This document shows, in pieces, positions 11,953 to 20,920 of a stretch of DNA of 64,000 bases; the stretch's first letter is position 1, and every line of letters begins with the position of its first letter. The notes under the pieces were generated by a model. The model did not search any database. It worked only from the letters and a program-made list of their open reading frames with translations, and had not been told where the DNA came from. This DNA comes from Ruegeria marina (lineage in GTDB: Bacteria > Pseudomonadota > Alphaproteobacteria > Rhodobacterales > Rhodobacteraceae). Where the stretch lies: the NCBI RefSeq assembly GCF_900101475.1, contig NZ_FMZV01000001.1:310001-374000 (forward strand). Direction: 5' to 3'. A program made the position numbers and the translations under genes.

Positions 11953-12669
11953 TCAGGCGTTGGCCGCAATCCGGGTTTCGGGATCCTCCACCGACTTGGG
12001 ATCGCGCAGAACGTACCCCCGCCCCCAGACGGTTTCGATGAAATTTGCTCCATCCGTTGCATTGCTGAGTTTCTTGCGCAACTTGCAGATAAAGACGTCG
12101 ATAATCTTCAGTTCCGGTTCGTCCATTCCACCGTAAAGGTGGTTCAGGAACATTTCCTTGGTCAAGGTCGTGCCTTTGCGCAGGCTGAGAAGCTCGAGCA
12201 TCTGATACTCCTTCCCGGTCAGATGCACGGCCTGCCCGCCCACCTCCACCGTTTTCGCGTCAAGGTTCACCGCTATCGGGCCTGTCCGGATGATCGACTG
12301 CGAATGCCCCTTGGAACGGCGAATGATTGCGTGGATGCGCGCGATCAGTTCGTCCCGATGAAACGGTTTGGTGAGGTAATCATCAGCACCGAATCCGAAA
12401 CCCTTGATTTTGCTTTCAGTGTCATCAACCCCCGAGAGGATGAGTATCGGCGTCTCTATCCGGGCCAAGCGCAACTGGCGCAGGACTTCGTGCCCATTCA
12501 TATCTGGCAGGTTGATATCCAGAAGGATCAAATCGTAGTCATAGAGTTTCGCAAGGTCGATGCCTTCTTCACCCAGGTCTGTCGCGTAGACATTCAGGTT
12601 TGCATGCGTAAGCATCAACTCGATGCTTTTCGACGTCGTCGAGTCATCTTCTACCAGAAGGATGCGCAT
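11953..12669 (-). CDS. ctrA: Cell-cycle response regulator CtrA
   Basis: CtrA is an OmpR-type response regulator. The 238-residue product matches the family closely: acidic pocket EDD (7-9), phosphorylated aspartate D51 in [11 protein letters not shown], and KPF of the receiver domain, followed by a winged helix with [17 protein letters not shown] and GRGYVLRD. In Rhodobacterales it usually controls motility, gene transfer agent and signalling genes and is often not essential. sciP, which encodes a CtrA inhibitor, lies just upstream on the same strand. A CtrA-like site precedes ctrA, suggesting autoregulation. Confidence 0.95.
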   Translation of the reverse strand: MRILLVEDDSTTSKSIELMLTHANLNVYATDLGEEGIDLAKLYDYDLILLDINLPDMNGHEVLRQLRLARIETPILILSGVDDTESKIKGFGFGADDYLTKPFHRDELIARIHAIIRRSKGHSQSIIRTGPIAVNLDAKTVEVGGQAVHLTGKEYQMLELLSLRKGTTLTKEMFLNHLYGGMDEPELKIIDVFICKLRKKLSNATDGANFIETVWGRGYVLRDPKSVEDPETRIAANA

Positions 12670-12725
12670 CTTTATTCTCCGCCTTCGATCCGTTCAAATT
12701 TGAAATCAAATCTGCCGAACAAAGG

Positions 12726-12740
12726 TTAACTCTACGTTAC
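12726..12740. promoter_or_regulatory. Candidate CtrA-binding site upstream of ctrA
   Basis: TTAA (12726-12729), seven bases, then TTAC (12737-12740) gives a one-mismatch copy of the TTAA-N7-TTAA CtrA recognition site. It is about 57 bp upstream of the ctrA start, in the AT-rich gap between sciP and ctrA. Confidence 0.5.
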
Positions 12741-12766
12741 CAATAATTTATCCTGCCACAATCAAC

Positions 12767-13048
12767 TTATAGTTGTCGATATTTTTTTAGGGCGGTCACT
12801 TTCAACGCATCCTTCCCGTGCTCTGCGAAGGCTGAAACCCAGCTGTTGAACTCCTCGTCGCTGAGCCCGTAGATTCTTTTTGCATCGACCATGGGAATCA
12901 GCCCGTACAAGACCCCCCGGACGACCGCGATTTTACGCGAGGCAACCCAGCGGCGGGTCTCGGGCGGGGGCAGATCCGCCCGTGTCATAATGGAACCATC
13001 CGGCAGGGTTACCGATCGGGGGCCTTCAACCTTTCGCAAGAACATCAC
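12767..13048 (-). CDS. sciP: CtrA inhibitor SciP (DUF1153)
   Basis: The 93-residue protein matches the DUF1153/SciP family: GPRSVTLPDGSIMTRADLPPPETRRWVASRKIAVV is in two stretches near residues 9-44, followed by a helix-turn-helix-like segment (YGLSDEEFNSWVSAF). In Caulobacter, SciP binds CtrA and stops it activating transcription. The gene sits immediately upstream of ctrA on the same strand, as is common in Rhodobacterales. Two adjacent ATG codons open it; GGGATAGGTG precedes. Confidence 0.88.
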   Translation of the reverse strand: MMFLRKVEGPRSVTLPDGSIMTRADLPPPETRRWVASRKIAVVRGVLYGLIPMVDAKRIYGLSDEEFNSWVSAFAEHGKDALKVTALKKYRQL

Positions 13049-13112
13049 CTATCCCTTCCTCTGACAAAGGAACTCTGGTGGCAGCCTACTTAATGCGGGA
13101 TGAAACCGCCTC

Positions 13113-13140
13113 TTGAGAGTATTTCGTATTTTCCTATATT
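13113..13140 (+). promoter_or_regulatory. Sigma-70-type promoter for mnmA
   Basis: TTGAGA (13113-13118) and TATATT (13135-13140) are separated by 16 bases, about 35 bp upstream of the mnmA start. This is a good match for a housekeeping promoter. Confidence 0.55.
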
Positions 13141-13175
13141 CTGCCGGTCTTCCTTGATCTTCAGGAGTTGCCCGC

Positions 13176-14321
13176 ATGGCGCTGGACCATGAAATACCGC
13201 TGAACTCGCTCGGCTTTGCCAAGCCTCCCTCGGAAACGCGAGTGGTCGTCGCCATGTCGGGTGGTGTCGACAGTTCTGTGGTAGCAGCCTATCTGGCGGA
13301 TCAGGGCTATGATGTCGTGGGCGTAACCTTGCAGCTTTACGATCACGGCGCGGCGCTGGCGAAGAAAGGCGCCTGCTGCGCCGGCATCGACATCCACGAT
13401 GCCCGCCGCGTCGCCGAAGAGCGCGGTTTCCCCCACTACGTTCTCGACTACGAGAACATCTTCAAGGATGCGGTGATCGACGAGTTCGCCGACAGCTATC
13501 TGGCGGGCGCCACCCCGGTGCCCTGCATCCGCTGCAACGAGCGGGTGAAGTTCAAGGACCTGCTGGAAACGGCCCGCGATCTCGAGGCCGACTGCATGGC
13601 CACCGGTCATTACATCCAGCGCAAGATGGGTCCGAACGGGCCCGAGTTGCATTGTGCCGAGGACTCGACGCGCGACCAGTCCTATTTCCTGTTCTCAACC
13701 ACCCCGGAACAGCTCGATTACCTGCGTTTTCCGCTGGGCCATCTGCCGTCCAAGGATGCCACCCGCGAAATGGCGGCCCAATATGGCCTGGCCGTGGCCG
13801 ACAAGCCCGACAGCCAGGACATTTGCTTCGTTCCCAATGGCAATTATGCCAGCGTGATCGAGAAACTGCGCCCCGGTGCGGCCGAACCGGGTGAGATCGT
13901 GCATGCCGACGGCCGCGTTCTGGGCAGCCACGAGGGTGTCATCCATTACACGATCGGCCAGCGGCGCGGCCTGGGCATCGGGGGCCTCAGCGATCCGCTC
14001 TACGTGGTGCGCCTGGACGTGGACAAGAAACAGGTCGTCGTCGGCCCCAAGGAGATGCTGGCCACCCGCACCATCCCGGTGCGTGAAATCAACTGGCTTG
14101 GCGATGTGCCCTTCACATCGCGCCCCGAATGGCGCCTGTCGGTCAAGGTCCGTTCGACCCGCCCCCCGCGCGAGGCCATCGTGCGGCCGATCAGCGAGAC
14201 CGAGGCCGAGGTGGAATTGCTGACCCCCGAAGAGGGCGTCTCGCCCGGACAGGCCTGCGTGTTCTATGCCAGCGAAGGCAGCCGCATCTTTGGCGGTGGC
14301 TGGATCTGGCGGGGGTACTGA
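13176..14321 (+). CDS. mnmA: tRNA-specific 2-thiouridylase MnmA
   Basis: MnmA adds sulfur to the wobble uridine of tRNAs for Lys, Glu and Gln. The 381-residue protein has the ATP-pyrophosphatase loop MSGGVDSS (27-34), the nucleophile cysteine followed by Asn (C120 in [11 protein letters not shown]) and the persulfide cysteine C217 in SQDICFVP. The central [10 protein letters not shown] and C-terminal beta-barrel are also typical. The ATG is 36 bp after a good promoter. Some 20 residues precede the nucleotide-binding loop beyond the usual length, which is common in this group. Confidence 0.95.
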   Translation: MALDHEIPLNSLGFAKPPSETRVVVAMSGGVDSSVVAAYLADQGYDVVGVTLQLYDHGAALAKKGACCAGIDIHDARRVAEERGFPHYVLDYENIFKDAVIDEFADSYLAGATPVPCIRCNERVKFKDLLETARDLEADCMATGHYIQRKMGPNGPELHCAEDSTRDQSYFLFSTTPEQLDYLRFPLGHLPSKDATREMAAQYGLAVADKPDSQDICFVPNGNYASVIEKLRPGAAEPGEIVHADGRVLGSHEGVIHYTIGQRRGLGIGGLSDPLYVVRLDVDKKQVVVGPKEMLATRTIPVREINWLGDVPFTSRPEWRLSVKVRSTRPPREAIVRPISETEAEVELLTPEEGVSPGQACVFYASEGSRIFGGGWIWRGY

Positions 14322-14330
14322 GCCCGCCGG

Positions 14331-15488
14331 TCAGGCCCGGAGACGGCGCAGCACGGCCCGCGCCGCCCGAAGACCCGGAGGCTCGCCGCCCCGCCCCAGG
14401 CGCTCCATCGTCAGGGCCATTGCCTGATCCTGTGCGTGCGGGGCGCGACGCACGTCGCTCAGGCAGGCCGCAATCGCCTCGGGCGTACAGCCCGGCCCCA
14501 GGCATTCCGGCACGACCCGCGTTTCGCTGACCAGATTGACCAGCGTCACGGTATCGACCTTGACCAGTCGTTCCGCCATCTTCTGAGTCAGCCAGTTCAG
14601 CTTGTAGGCGATCACCATCGGCGTGCCCGCTGCCGCCAGTTCCAGCGATACCGTCCCCGATGCAGCCAAGGCCAGTTCTGCCGCCGCAAAAGCCGCACGC
14701 TTGCGGCTTGCGGCAAGTTCGGCCTGCAATCCACGCGCATCCACCAGCACCGGCGCACCGGGCCAATGCGCCACATGGTCCGCAACCAGATCGGCCACAT
14801 GCGGAACCACCGGAACAACGACGCGCATATCCTTGTTATCATGAAAGAACATCTTCAACGCGGCCCCGAAGATGGGCGCCAGCCGTTCTACTTCCCCTCG
14901 GCGTGAACCAGGAAGAACCAGCAACAGCGGTGCGCCGCCCAGGCCGGATGCCGCGCGGAACTCGGCAATTTCTGCGAGAGTCGCCTGTGGCTCCCCCACC
15001 ACCGGATGACCGACAAAATCGCACTCCATCCCGGCCCGTTCCATATAGGGCGGCTCGAACGGCAAGAGCGCCAGCACATGGTCGATGACCTTTGCCATCT
15101 TGTCTGCCCGACCCGGCCGCCAGGCCCAGACACTGGGCGCGACGTAATGCACTGTCCGGATATCGCTGGCCGCCTTGACCCGCCTGGCCACCCGCAGACT
15201 GAAATCGGGGCTGTCGATCGTGATCAGAACATCGGGCCGCATCTCCAGAACCGCCCGGGCGGTCTCTTCGATCCGGCGCTTAAGATGAAAGTATTTAGGC
15301 AGAACCTCGACCAGCCCCATGATGCTGAGTTCGGACATTGGAAAGCGACTGCGCAATCCCTGGGCCTCCATCGCGGGGCCGCCGATACCTTCGAACACCG
15401 CCTCCGGACGGAGCGTCCGGAGCCCCTCCATCAACGCGCCCCCCAGCCGATCACCCGAAGGTTCCCCCGCCAGGATGAACACGCGCAT
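14331..15488 (-). CDS. lpxB: Lipid-A-disaccharide synthase LpxB
   Basis: LpxB joins UDP-2,3-diacylglucosamine and lipid X to form the lipid A disaccharide at the inner membrane. The 385-residue protein starts MRVFILAGEPSGDRLGG and contains the GIGGPAMEAQGL, YVAPSVWAWRPGRA and LPGSRRGEV motifs of this GT19 glycosyltransferase. The ATG at 15488 overlaps the lpxI stop by one base (TGATG). It is the last gene of the envelope cluster. Confidence 0.95.
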   Translation of the reverse strand: MRVFILAGEPSGDRLGGALMEGLRTLRPEAVFEGIGGPAMEAQGLRSRFPMSELSIMGLVEVLPKYFHLKRRIEETARAVLEMRPDVLITIDSPDFSLRVARRVKAASDIRTVHYVAPSVWAWRPGRADKMAKVIDHVLALLPFEPPYMERAGMECDFVGHPVVGEPQATLAEIAEFRAASGLGGAPLLLVLPGSRRGEVERLAPIFGAALKMFFHDNKDMRVVVPVVPHVADLVADHVAHWPGAPVLVDARGLQAELAASRKRAAFAAAELALAASGTVSLELAAAGTPMVIAYKLNWLTQKMAERLVKVDTVTLVNLVSETRVVPECLGPGCTPEAIAACLSDVRRAPHAQDQAMALTMERLGRGGEPPGLRAARAVLRRLRA

Positions 15489-16282
15489 CAGGACGCCCGT
15501 TCCAGCACGGTCAGGAACAGCCCGAGCCGGTCGCATTCGGCAATCACCCGGTCGCGGTCCAGAACGATCACGCCACCCGCCTCGATGGCAATACCCGACA
15601 GGCCGGCGGCCACGGCCGCCGTCACTGTATCAGGTCCTATGGTGGGCATATCCGCCCGCCGATCCTGACCCAGTTTCGGCGCCTTGTAGAGCACACCGCC
15701 ACCGGCATCCGGGCGCTGGGTCAGGCTTTGCAGCATCCAGTCGGTGCCAAAGACGGTTTCGATGGCCAGCGCCTGGCCCTTGTAGACAACGCAGGCCTGC
15801 CCGACATCCGTCGGCGCCAGCGCCATGATGATGTCAGCGGCACGTGCGGCATCCTTTTGGTCCGCATCCGAGGGCTTGGCGGCGGTGGCGCAGCCCGGTT
15901 GCAGCAGCAGATCAGGTGCGATCTCATGCGCGGCCCGCACGGTCAGACCCGAATGCTCCAGCACACTCATCACGGCACGCAAAGCCCCATCATCACCTGC
16001 CATCAGCGCTTTTTGAAAGACGGGAACCAATGGAAAGGTTGCAGCGTCGATTTTCGACGGGTCGATCTGCGGTCGGCGGATCACTCCGGCAAGGCAAACT
16101 TCGCTGATCCCACGCTGTTTCAGTGTGGCAATCAGCGTTCCCATGGTTTCCAGGCGAAACGACAAGTCGATGTCCAGACCATCTGGTTCGAAGCCTTCAA
16201 GGGCGCAAACCAATGGCGGCTCTGCCGAGGCCGCAGCAATGGCACTCGGCAATGCGCCTTGCCCGCAAAGCAGCGCGATCAT
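15488..16282 (-). CDS. lpxI: UDP-2,3-diacylglucosamine diphosphatase LpxI
   Basis: LpxI hydrolyses UDP-2,3-diacylglucosamine to lipid X, the step done by LpxH in enterobacteria. The 264-residue protein is of the DUF1009/LpxI family: LCGQGALPSAIA at the N-terminus, GISEVCLAGVIRRP, and the C-terminal DMPTIGPDTV and AGGVIVLDRD segments. It sits between lpxA and lpxB, three bases after the former, as expected for alphaproteobacteria lacking lpxH here. Confidence 0.93.
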   Translation of the reverse strand: MIALLCGQGALPSAIAAASAEPPLVCALEGFEPDGLDIDLSFRLETMGTLIATLKQRGISEVCLAGVIRRPQIDPSKIDAATFPLVPVFQKALMAGDDGALRAVMSVLEHSGLTVRAAHEIAPDLLLQPGCATAAKPSDADQKDAARAADIIMALAPTDVGQACVVYKGQALAIETVFGTDWMLQSLTQRPDAGGGVLYKAPKLGQDRRADMPTIGPDTVTAAVAAGLSGIAIEAGGVIVLDRDRVIAECDRLGLFLTVLERAS

Positions 16283-16285
16283 TTC

Positions 16286-17071
16286 TCAGGCTCCGGGTGT
16301 CAGGAAAGAACGGTCGCTGTGGGCACGCACGAAATCGACGATTTCGCAGACATAGGCGTTATCTGTGCCTTCGGCCACACGGTCGACCCGTTCCAGAAAA
16401 GTACCGTCGCCTTCGGAGAGTTCCTTGAATGCAGCCCGCAGCGCCGAGATATCAGCGCGCGGCAAACCGGCGCGTTTGAGCCCGACCAGGTTGAGCCCTG
16501 CCAGAACGCCGCTATCGGAATTGACCAGGCCATAGGGGATCACGTCATGCGTGACCTTGGCCAGGCCGCCGATGATCGCGCCACGACCGACACGGACCCA
16601 TTGATGAACCCCGGCCAGGCCGCCGACAATAACATCGTCTTCCAGCACCACATGTCCGGCGATGGCCACGTTGTTGACCACGATCACCCTGTCGCCGACC
16701 TGGGCGTCATGGGCGATGTGGCAGCCCGCCATGAACAGGCCATCATTGCCGATGCGCGTGACACCGCCGCCACCGGCTGTTCCGGTATTGATCGTGACAT
16801 GTTCCCGGATGCGGTTGCGCGCCCCGATTTCGAGCCGGGTTTCCTCGCCTCCGAATTTCTTGTCCTGAGGGATTTCACCGACGACTGCGAAATTGAAGAT
16901 CACGGTATCTTCGCCGATCGTCGTGTTTCCTGTCAGGACAACATGGCTTTTCAACTCCACCCGATCGCCCAGGACGACATTCGGACCGACCCAGCAAAAG
17001 GGACCGATCACGCAATCCCGACCGATCTGCGCCCCCTCTTCGATGACCGCGCTGGGGTGGATGCGGCTCAT
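16286..17071 (-). CDS. lpxA: UDP-N-acetylglucosamine O-acyltransferase LpxA
   Basis: LpxA transfers the 3-hydroxyacyl chain to UDP-GlcNAc, the first step of lipid A synthesis. The 261-residue protein has left-handed hexapeptide repeats from residue 5, then [11 protein letters not shown] containing the catalytic histidine, and the C-terminal helical domain ([11 protein letters not shown]). Its ATG overlaps the fabZ stop by four bases. Confidence 0.96.
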   Translation of the reverse strand: MSRIHPSAVIEEGAQIGRDCVIGPFCWVGPNVVLGDRVELKSHVVLTGNTTIGEDTVIFNFAVVGEIPQDKKFGGEETRLEIGARNRIREHVTINTGTAGGGGVTRIGNDGLFMAGCHIAHDAQVGDRVIVVNNVAIAGHVVLEDDVIVGGLAGVHQWVRVGRGAIIGGLAKVTHDVIPYGLVNSDSGVLAGLNLVGLKRAGLPRADISALRAAFKELSEGDGTFLERVDRVAEGTDNAYVCEIVDFVRAHSDRSFLTPGA

Positions 17072-17541
17072 TTGCTTTTTTCCCCGGTCAGATCGACATA
17101 TGCAGAGAATTCCGCTTCGGCGGCAACCTCGCCATCGACTGTTGCGACGCCCCTGAACTTGAAGATCTTTCCGCCCATCTTGCCGCGCAGCGTCTCGACA
17201 TGCATCTTCATCACATCGCCCGGAACCACCTTTCGGCGGAACTTGCAGTTGTCGATGTTCATGAAATAGATCAGCAATTCGCTGTCGATGATGTTCATGC
17301 CGACGCCCAGCATCACGCCGGCGGTCTGCGCCATCGCCTCGATGATGGTCACGCCCGGCATGATCGGCGTTCCGGGAAAATGTCCCTGGAAATGCGGCTC
17401 GTTCATGGTCACGTTCTTGATTCCCACGGACGAAGAGTAGCCGTTGATCTCGACAACCTTATCCACCAGCAGGAACGGGTAGCGATGCGGAAGGATCCGC
17501 TGGATCAGTTGAATGTCGGCACTCTTGGTCTCGGAGCTCAT
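17068..17541 (-). CDS. fabZ: 3-hydroxyacyl-ACP dehydratase FabZ
   Basis: FabZ dehydrates 3-hydroxyacyl-ACP in fatty acid elongation and competes with LpxA for the same acyl-ACP. The 157-residue hotdog protein has [13 protein letters not shown], the catalytic histidine in [15 protein letters not shown] and the glutamate in [12 protein letters not shown] chose the ATG at 17541 because AGGA is ten bases upstream; the ATG at 17550 has no correctly spaced site. It is coupled to lpxA. Confidence 0.95.
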   Translation of the reverse strand: MSSETKSADIQLIQRILPHRYPFLLVDKVVEINGYSSSVGIKNVTMNEPHFQGHFPGTPIMPGVTIIEAMAQTAGVMLGVGMNIIDSELLIYFMNIDNCKFRRKVVPGDVMKMHVETLRGKMGGKIFKFRGVATVDGEVAAEAEFSAYVDLTGEKSK

Positions 17542-17620
17542 AAGGCGCATGTCCTGTGTTCGGAAGTGATGATCTGGAATTAACAATACTGACAGACAAC
17601 GGCAAGCATAGCCATTTGGG

Positions 17621-18208
17621 TCAATTGTTGCCTTCCCTGCGCAGGGCACTGCCATCGCCGATCGCCTCGTCAATACGGCTGATCGCCAATGCGGTGACAT
17701 CGGTCGAATCCAGGCTGAAAAAGACGATGGAGCGGTCAAGAATGACACTGGCGCCGGTATCACGCATCAGCCCCCCCAGAATGGGGCGGGCCAACTCGAC
17801 AAAAGCGACGCGGGCCTCGTCGCCGCGCCGCTCCAGAGCCTCTCTCTTGGCCTCCTGGTTTTCGCGATGCGACTGCACCTTACGGTCAAAGGCTTCGGCA
17901 AGGATCCGGAACGCGTCAGGTTCCATACTCGCCCTTCGTTCGGTCAGTTCCTGCTCTTCGCGGCTGAGTTCTGCCACGATGCGTTCATTTTCCGCTGCAA
18001 GCAGGGCGCCTTCCGCCTCCAATTCGTCGATCACCCGACGCCCGTAGGCCGATTTGGCGAACAGGATCTCACCGGAAATGGTCAGCACCTCCTGACGCGG
18101 AAACCCAAGCTGCTGCGCAGTCAAGGGCCTCATGGGTACTGACAGCATGAGCACGGCAAGCACGAGACCGAGGCTGGCAGATCCCCACCCTGAGCCCGCG
18201 CGCCGCAT
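17621..18208 (-). CDS. OmpH/Skp-family periplasmic chaperone
   Basis: The 195-residue protein has a signal peptide (about residues 1-31, [20 protein letters not shown]) and a long charged coiled coil from about 60 to 125 ([21 protein letters not shown]...), the tentacle region of Skp. Skp holds unfolded outer-membrane proteins for the Bam complex. It follows bamA by six bases, the normal Skp position. lpxD, which usually separates skp and fabZ, is absent here. Confidence 0.83.
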   Translation of the reverse strand: MRRAGSGWGSASLGLVLAVLMLSVPMRPLTAQQLGFPRQEVLTISGEILFAKSAYGRRVIDELEAEGALLAAENERIVAELSREEQELTERRASMEPDAFRILAEAFDRKVQSHRENQEAKREALERRGDEARVAFVELARPILGGLMRDTGASVILDRSIVFFSLDSTDVTALAISRIDEAIGDGSALRREGNN

Positions 18209-18214
18209 TCGGAA

Positions 18215-20590
18215 TCAGAACCGCGCCTGGATCGTCAGGTCGAAGCTCTGCTCCTTGTCGAAGGTCTCTTTCTTGAGCGCCTTGGAGAAGTTGAACCGCA
18301 ACGGTCCGAAGGCAGTGGTCCACAACAAAGAGAAGCCGACAACATGCCGGAACGAGCCGTCCGCCCCGACAATCGTACCTCCCGCAGTGTTCACATCGCT
18401 CAGGTCCCAGACGTTCCCAACGTCGTAGAACAACCCGCCGCGCAGGCCGAGTTCCTCTGGCAGGCCCAACGGAAACTCGGCTTCGAACCGTGCCACCGCG
18501 TAAAAGTTGCCGCCGAGCGCGTCGTTCACACCGTTGGAGAGATCACGAGGCCCGACACCGGCAGGCTCGAACCCGCGGAACGTGTTGGGACCAATCACGA
18601 AACGATCAATGGCCCGGCTGAACCCTGATCCCTGCCAGCTGAAGGCACCCAGATCCAGAGAGGCGCGCAGGGTGATTTCTTCGTGCCAGACACGGGTCTG
18701 GGCGATGGCCCGCGCCGTTGTCTTGAAATACTCGTTGTCGCCGCCCAGACCGGCTGCGTCGACGCCCACTTCGAACAACACGCCCGCATTCGGGTTCAAC
18801 CCACCTATGCGGCTGTCATATGCATAGGTCAGCCCTAGCGAACTGGATGACAACCGCCCCTGAGCGATTTCGCTGGCAATCACCGCTCCGCTGACCGTTG
18901 TCGCTGTCCGCTGGGTCATTTCGCTGGCATCCCAGCGATACCGCACCTGAAGGCTCGACAACTCGCCAAGCGGGAAGGTCAATCCGGGCTCAAAGAAACG
19001 TCGGTCCGTGTCGTAACTGGCGAAACTCGAGTTCGTTGCCGCAACGCCAAGGTCGATGTCGAACCTGAGATCACGCCCCAGAAGCTGTGGTTCGGTGAAC
19101 GACAGGATATACTGTTCTGCATCCTGCGCTGTGGAGAGGGTCACGCCCAGCCGCTGCCCACGCCCGAGGAAGTTGCTCTCGCTCAGGCCGATTGCCACAC
19201 CAAAACCATCGGATACCGAATAGCTGCCGCCGAAGCTCAGCGAACCGGTAGGCTGTTCTTCGACATCGACGTCGACGATCACCTGGCTCGGGGTCGATCC
19301 TTCACGGGTTTCAACATTGGCATCGGCAAAGAAACCCAGGGCCCGGATGCGTTCAGCGCTTTCGCGGATCTCGCGCGGATTGAAGGGATCGCCCTCGACC
19401 GTACGGAACTGCCGCCGGATCACCCGATCGAGCGTTGTCGTGTTGCCCTCAATGTCGATCCGTTCCACGAAGATCCGCGGTCCCTTGACCAGGGCAAACT
19501 CGATATCCAGTGTCAGATCGCGGTCGTTGCGCTTGATACGCGGTTCAACCCGCAAAAATTCCACGCCATTCTTCAGGCCAAGACGTTCCTGACGCGCAAG
19601 AGAATTCTCGACCAGGCTCGGAGAATAAACCACCCCGGGCTTGATTTTCAGAACTTCCTGATACGCGGCTGGGTCAACGCCGGGAATTTCACTGACCGTC
19701 GTGATCTTGCCAAAGGAGAACTGCTGACCCTCTGTCACATCCAGTACCAGAAAGAACGCGTCCCTTTCGCGGGTGAATTCCACATTGGCGCTGTTGACAC
19801 GGAAATCGACATAACCACGCGACAGGTAGAAATCGCGCATCACCTGCTTGTCGAATTCAATCCGGTCCGCAATGAAGGTATCCGACCGGATGAATGTGCG
19901 CAGCAACCCGGCCTGCTTGGTTTCGAGAACGCGCCGCAAACGCCGGTCGGAAAAGGCCCGGTTACCGACAAAGCTCACCCGTTCGATTTCGATCGTGTCG
20001 CCTTCGGCGATTTCGAATACCAGATCCACGCGGTTGTCGCTGCGGCGAATGATCCTGGGTACGACCGTTGCCGCCACGCGGCCCTGGGCAGAATAGATCT
20101 CGGCGATCGTGGCGGCGTCACGTTCGACCTGCTCGGGGGTGAAGACCCGCCGCGATTCCGAAGCGATCGCGCCCTGCAACGTGTCGTCCTTGATTCGTCT
20201 GTTGCCTTCGAAATTGATCTTGTTGATCGTCGGGTATTCGACAACCTTGATAACCAACGTGTTTCCGCGCGGGATCAGTTCGACCGTTTCGAACACCCCG
20301 CTGTCCAGAACACGCTGATACGCATCGTTCAGTTGTCCGGGAGTGACCTCTCTCCCACGCTCCAGTCCGGTGCGCGCCACGATGGTCGAACTTTCGATAC
20401 GCTGATTTCCTTCGACCTGAACCGAGGTAAAGGTATAGGTCTGCGCCGTTGCCGCTTGGGGCAGGCTAACCAGGCTCGAAGCGGTTACAAGAAAAACCGC
20501 CGCGACAGAATTCTTCAACATATGGCGGGCTGTAAAACCGCCACCACAGAATATACCTGCGCCACTCCCGATATTCATCTTCAGTATCAA
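18215..20590 (-). CDS. bamA: Outer membrane protein assembly factor BamA
   Basis: BamA inserts beta-barrel proteins into the outer membrane. The 791-residue protein has a signal peptide (MLKNSVAAVFLVTASSL..., ending AATAQ), five POTRA domains from about 50 to 440 (for example VEGNQRIESSTI and NFEGNRRIKDDTL), and a C-terminal barrel that ends in a terminal phenylalanine (ARF). Starts at 20578 and at 20521 (the first residue of the signal peptide proper) are also possible; the 23-residue extension before the signal is unusual, so the shorter form is likely. Confidence 0.94.
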   Translation of the reverse strand: MILKMNIGSGAGIFCGGGFTARHMLKNSVAAVFLVTASSLVSLPQAATAQTYTFTSVQVEGNQRIESSTIVARTGLERGREVTPGQLNDAYQRVLDSGVFETVELIPRGNTLVIKVVEYPTINKINFEGNRRIKDDTLQGAIASESRRVFTPEQVERDAATIAEIYSAQGRVAATVVPRIIRRSDNRVDLVFEIAEGDTIEIERVSFVGNRAFSDRRLRRVLETKQAGLLRTFIRSDTFIADRIEFDKQVMRDFYLSRGYVDFRVNSANVEFTRERDAFFLVLDVTEGQQFSFGKITTVSEIPGVDPAAYQEVLKIKPGVVYSPSLVENSLARQERLGLKNGVEFLRVEPRIKRNDRDLTLDIEFALVKGPRIFVERIDIEGNTTTLDRVIRRQFRTVEGDPFNPREIRESAERIRALGFFADANVETREGSTPSQVIVDVDVEEQPTGSLSFGGSYSVSDGFGVAIGLSESNFLGRGQRLGVTLSTAQDAEQYILSFTEPQLLGRDLRFDIDLGVAATNSSFASYDTDRRFFEPGLTFPLGELSSLQVRYRWDASEMTQRTATTVSGAVIASEIAQGRLSSSSLGLTYAYDSRIGGLNPNAGVLFEVGVDAAGLGGDNEYFKTTARAIAQTRVWHEEITLRASLDLGAFSWQGSGFSRAIDRFVIGPNTFRGFEPAGVGPRDLSNGVNDALGGNFYAVARFEAEFPLGLPEELGLRGGLFYDVGNVWDLSDVNTAGGTIVGADGSFRHVVGFSLLWTTAFGPLRFNFSKALKKETFDKEQSFDLTIQARF

Positions 20591-20662
20591 CCCAGATTGC
20601 CAGCCGACTTTGGAAAGTCAGTACCGGGATTGGGCCGGGTTGTCAAAAGCCCAAACGACAGA

Positions 20663-20681
20663 CGCGGCCTGAAAGGCCGCG
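20663..20681 (-). terminator. Perfect hairpin between the 41-aa gene and bamA
   Basis: Arms CGCGGCCT (20663-20670) and AGGCCGCG (20674-20681) pair fully around a 3-nt loop, 28 bases after the small gene stop. On the minus strand a loose T-containing stretch follows, so it may be a weak terminator or attenuator ahead of bamA. Confidence 0.5.
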
Positions 20682-20708
20682 TTCTGTTCCCTATCTGTAG
20701 AGCAAAGA

Positions 20709-20834
20709 TCACAGACTGCCTAGGAAAGCGCCCAAAAACAGTGCCCCCGCAATCGCCCCGACAAAAAGTATCCTGTCCCAGTTCAACTGCATCAATAGCC
20801 CCAGCCCTCGGTAGGATTGCTGCAACATCTGCAT
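20709..20834 (-). CDS. 41-aa small membrane protein between rseP and bamA
   Basis: The ATG at 20834 opens a 41-codon frame with GGAG about ten bases upstream. The N-terminal half is polar (MQMLQQSYRGLGLLMQLNW) and the C-terminal half is a glycine/alanine-rich hydrophobic helix (ILFVGAIAGALFLGAFLGSL). It lies between two genes of envelope biogenesis on their strand. I know of no function; I infer a small inner-membrane protein. A perfect inverted repeat directly precedes its ribosome binding site. A start at 20828 (second Met) is less well placed. Confidence 0.62.
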   Translation of the reverse strand: MQMLQQSYRGLGLLMQLNWDRILFVGAIAGALFLGAFLGSL

Positions 20835-20846
20835 TGCCTTGCTCCT

Positions 20847-20863
20847 GCTAACGTCTCGTTAGC
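20847..20863 (-). promoter_or_regulatory. Perfect inverted repeat abutting the ribosome binding site
   Basis: GCTAACG (20847-20853) and CGTTAGC (20857-20863) form a 7-bp stem with a 3-nt loop in the minus-strand RNA, ending right before AGGAG of the 41-aa gene. It could act as an operator or as a translation-controlling hairpin. Confidence 0.5.
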
Positions 20864-20920
20864 GTCGAACCTAGCAATGGAATGTGGCGAGACTTGGGCG
20901 TGTGCGCCTACCGTGACGGC

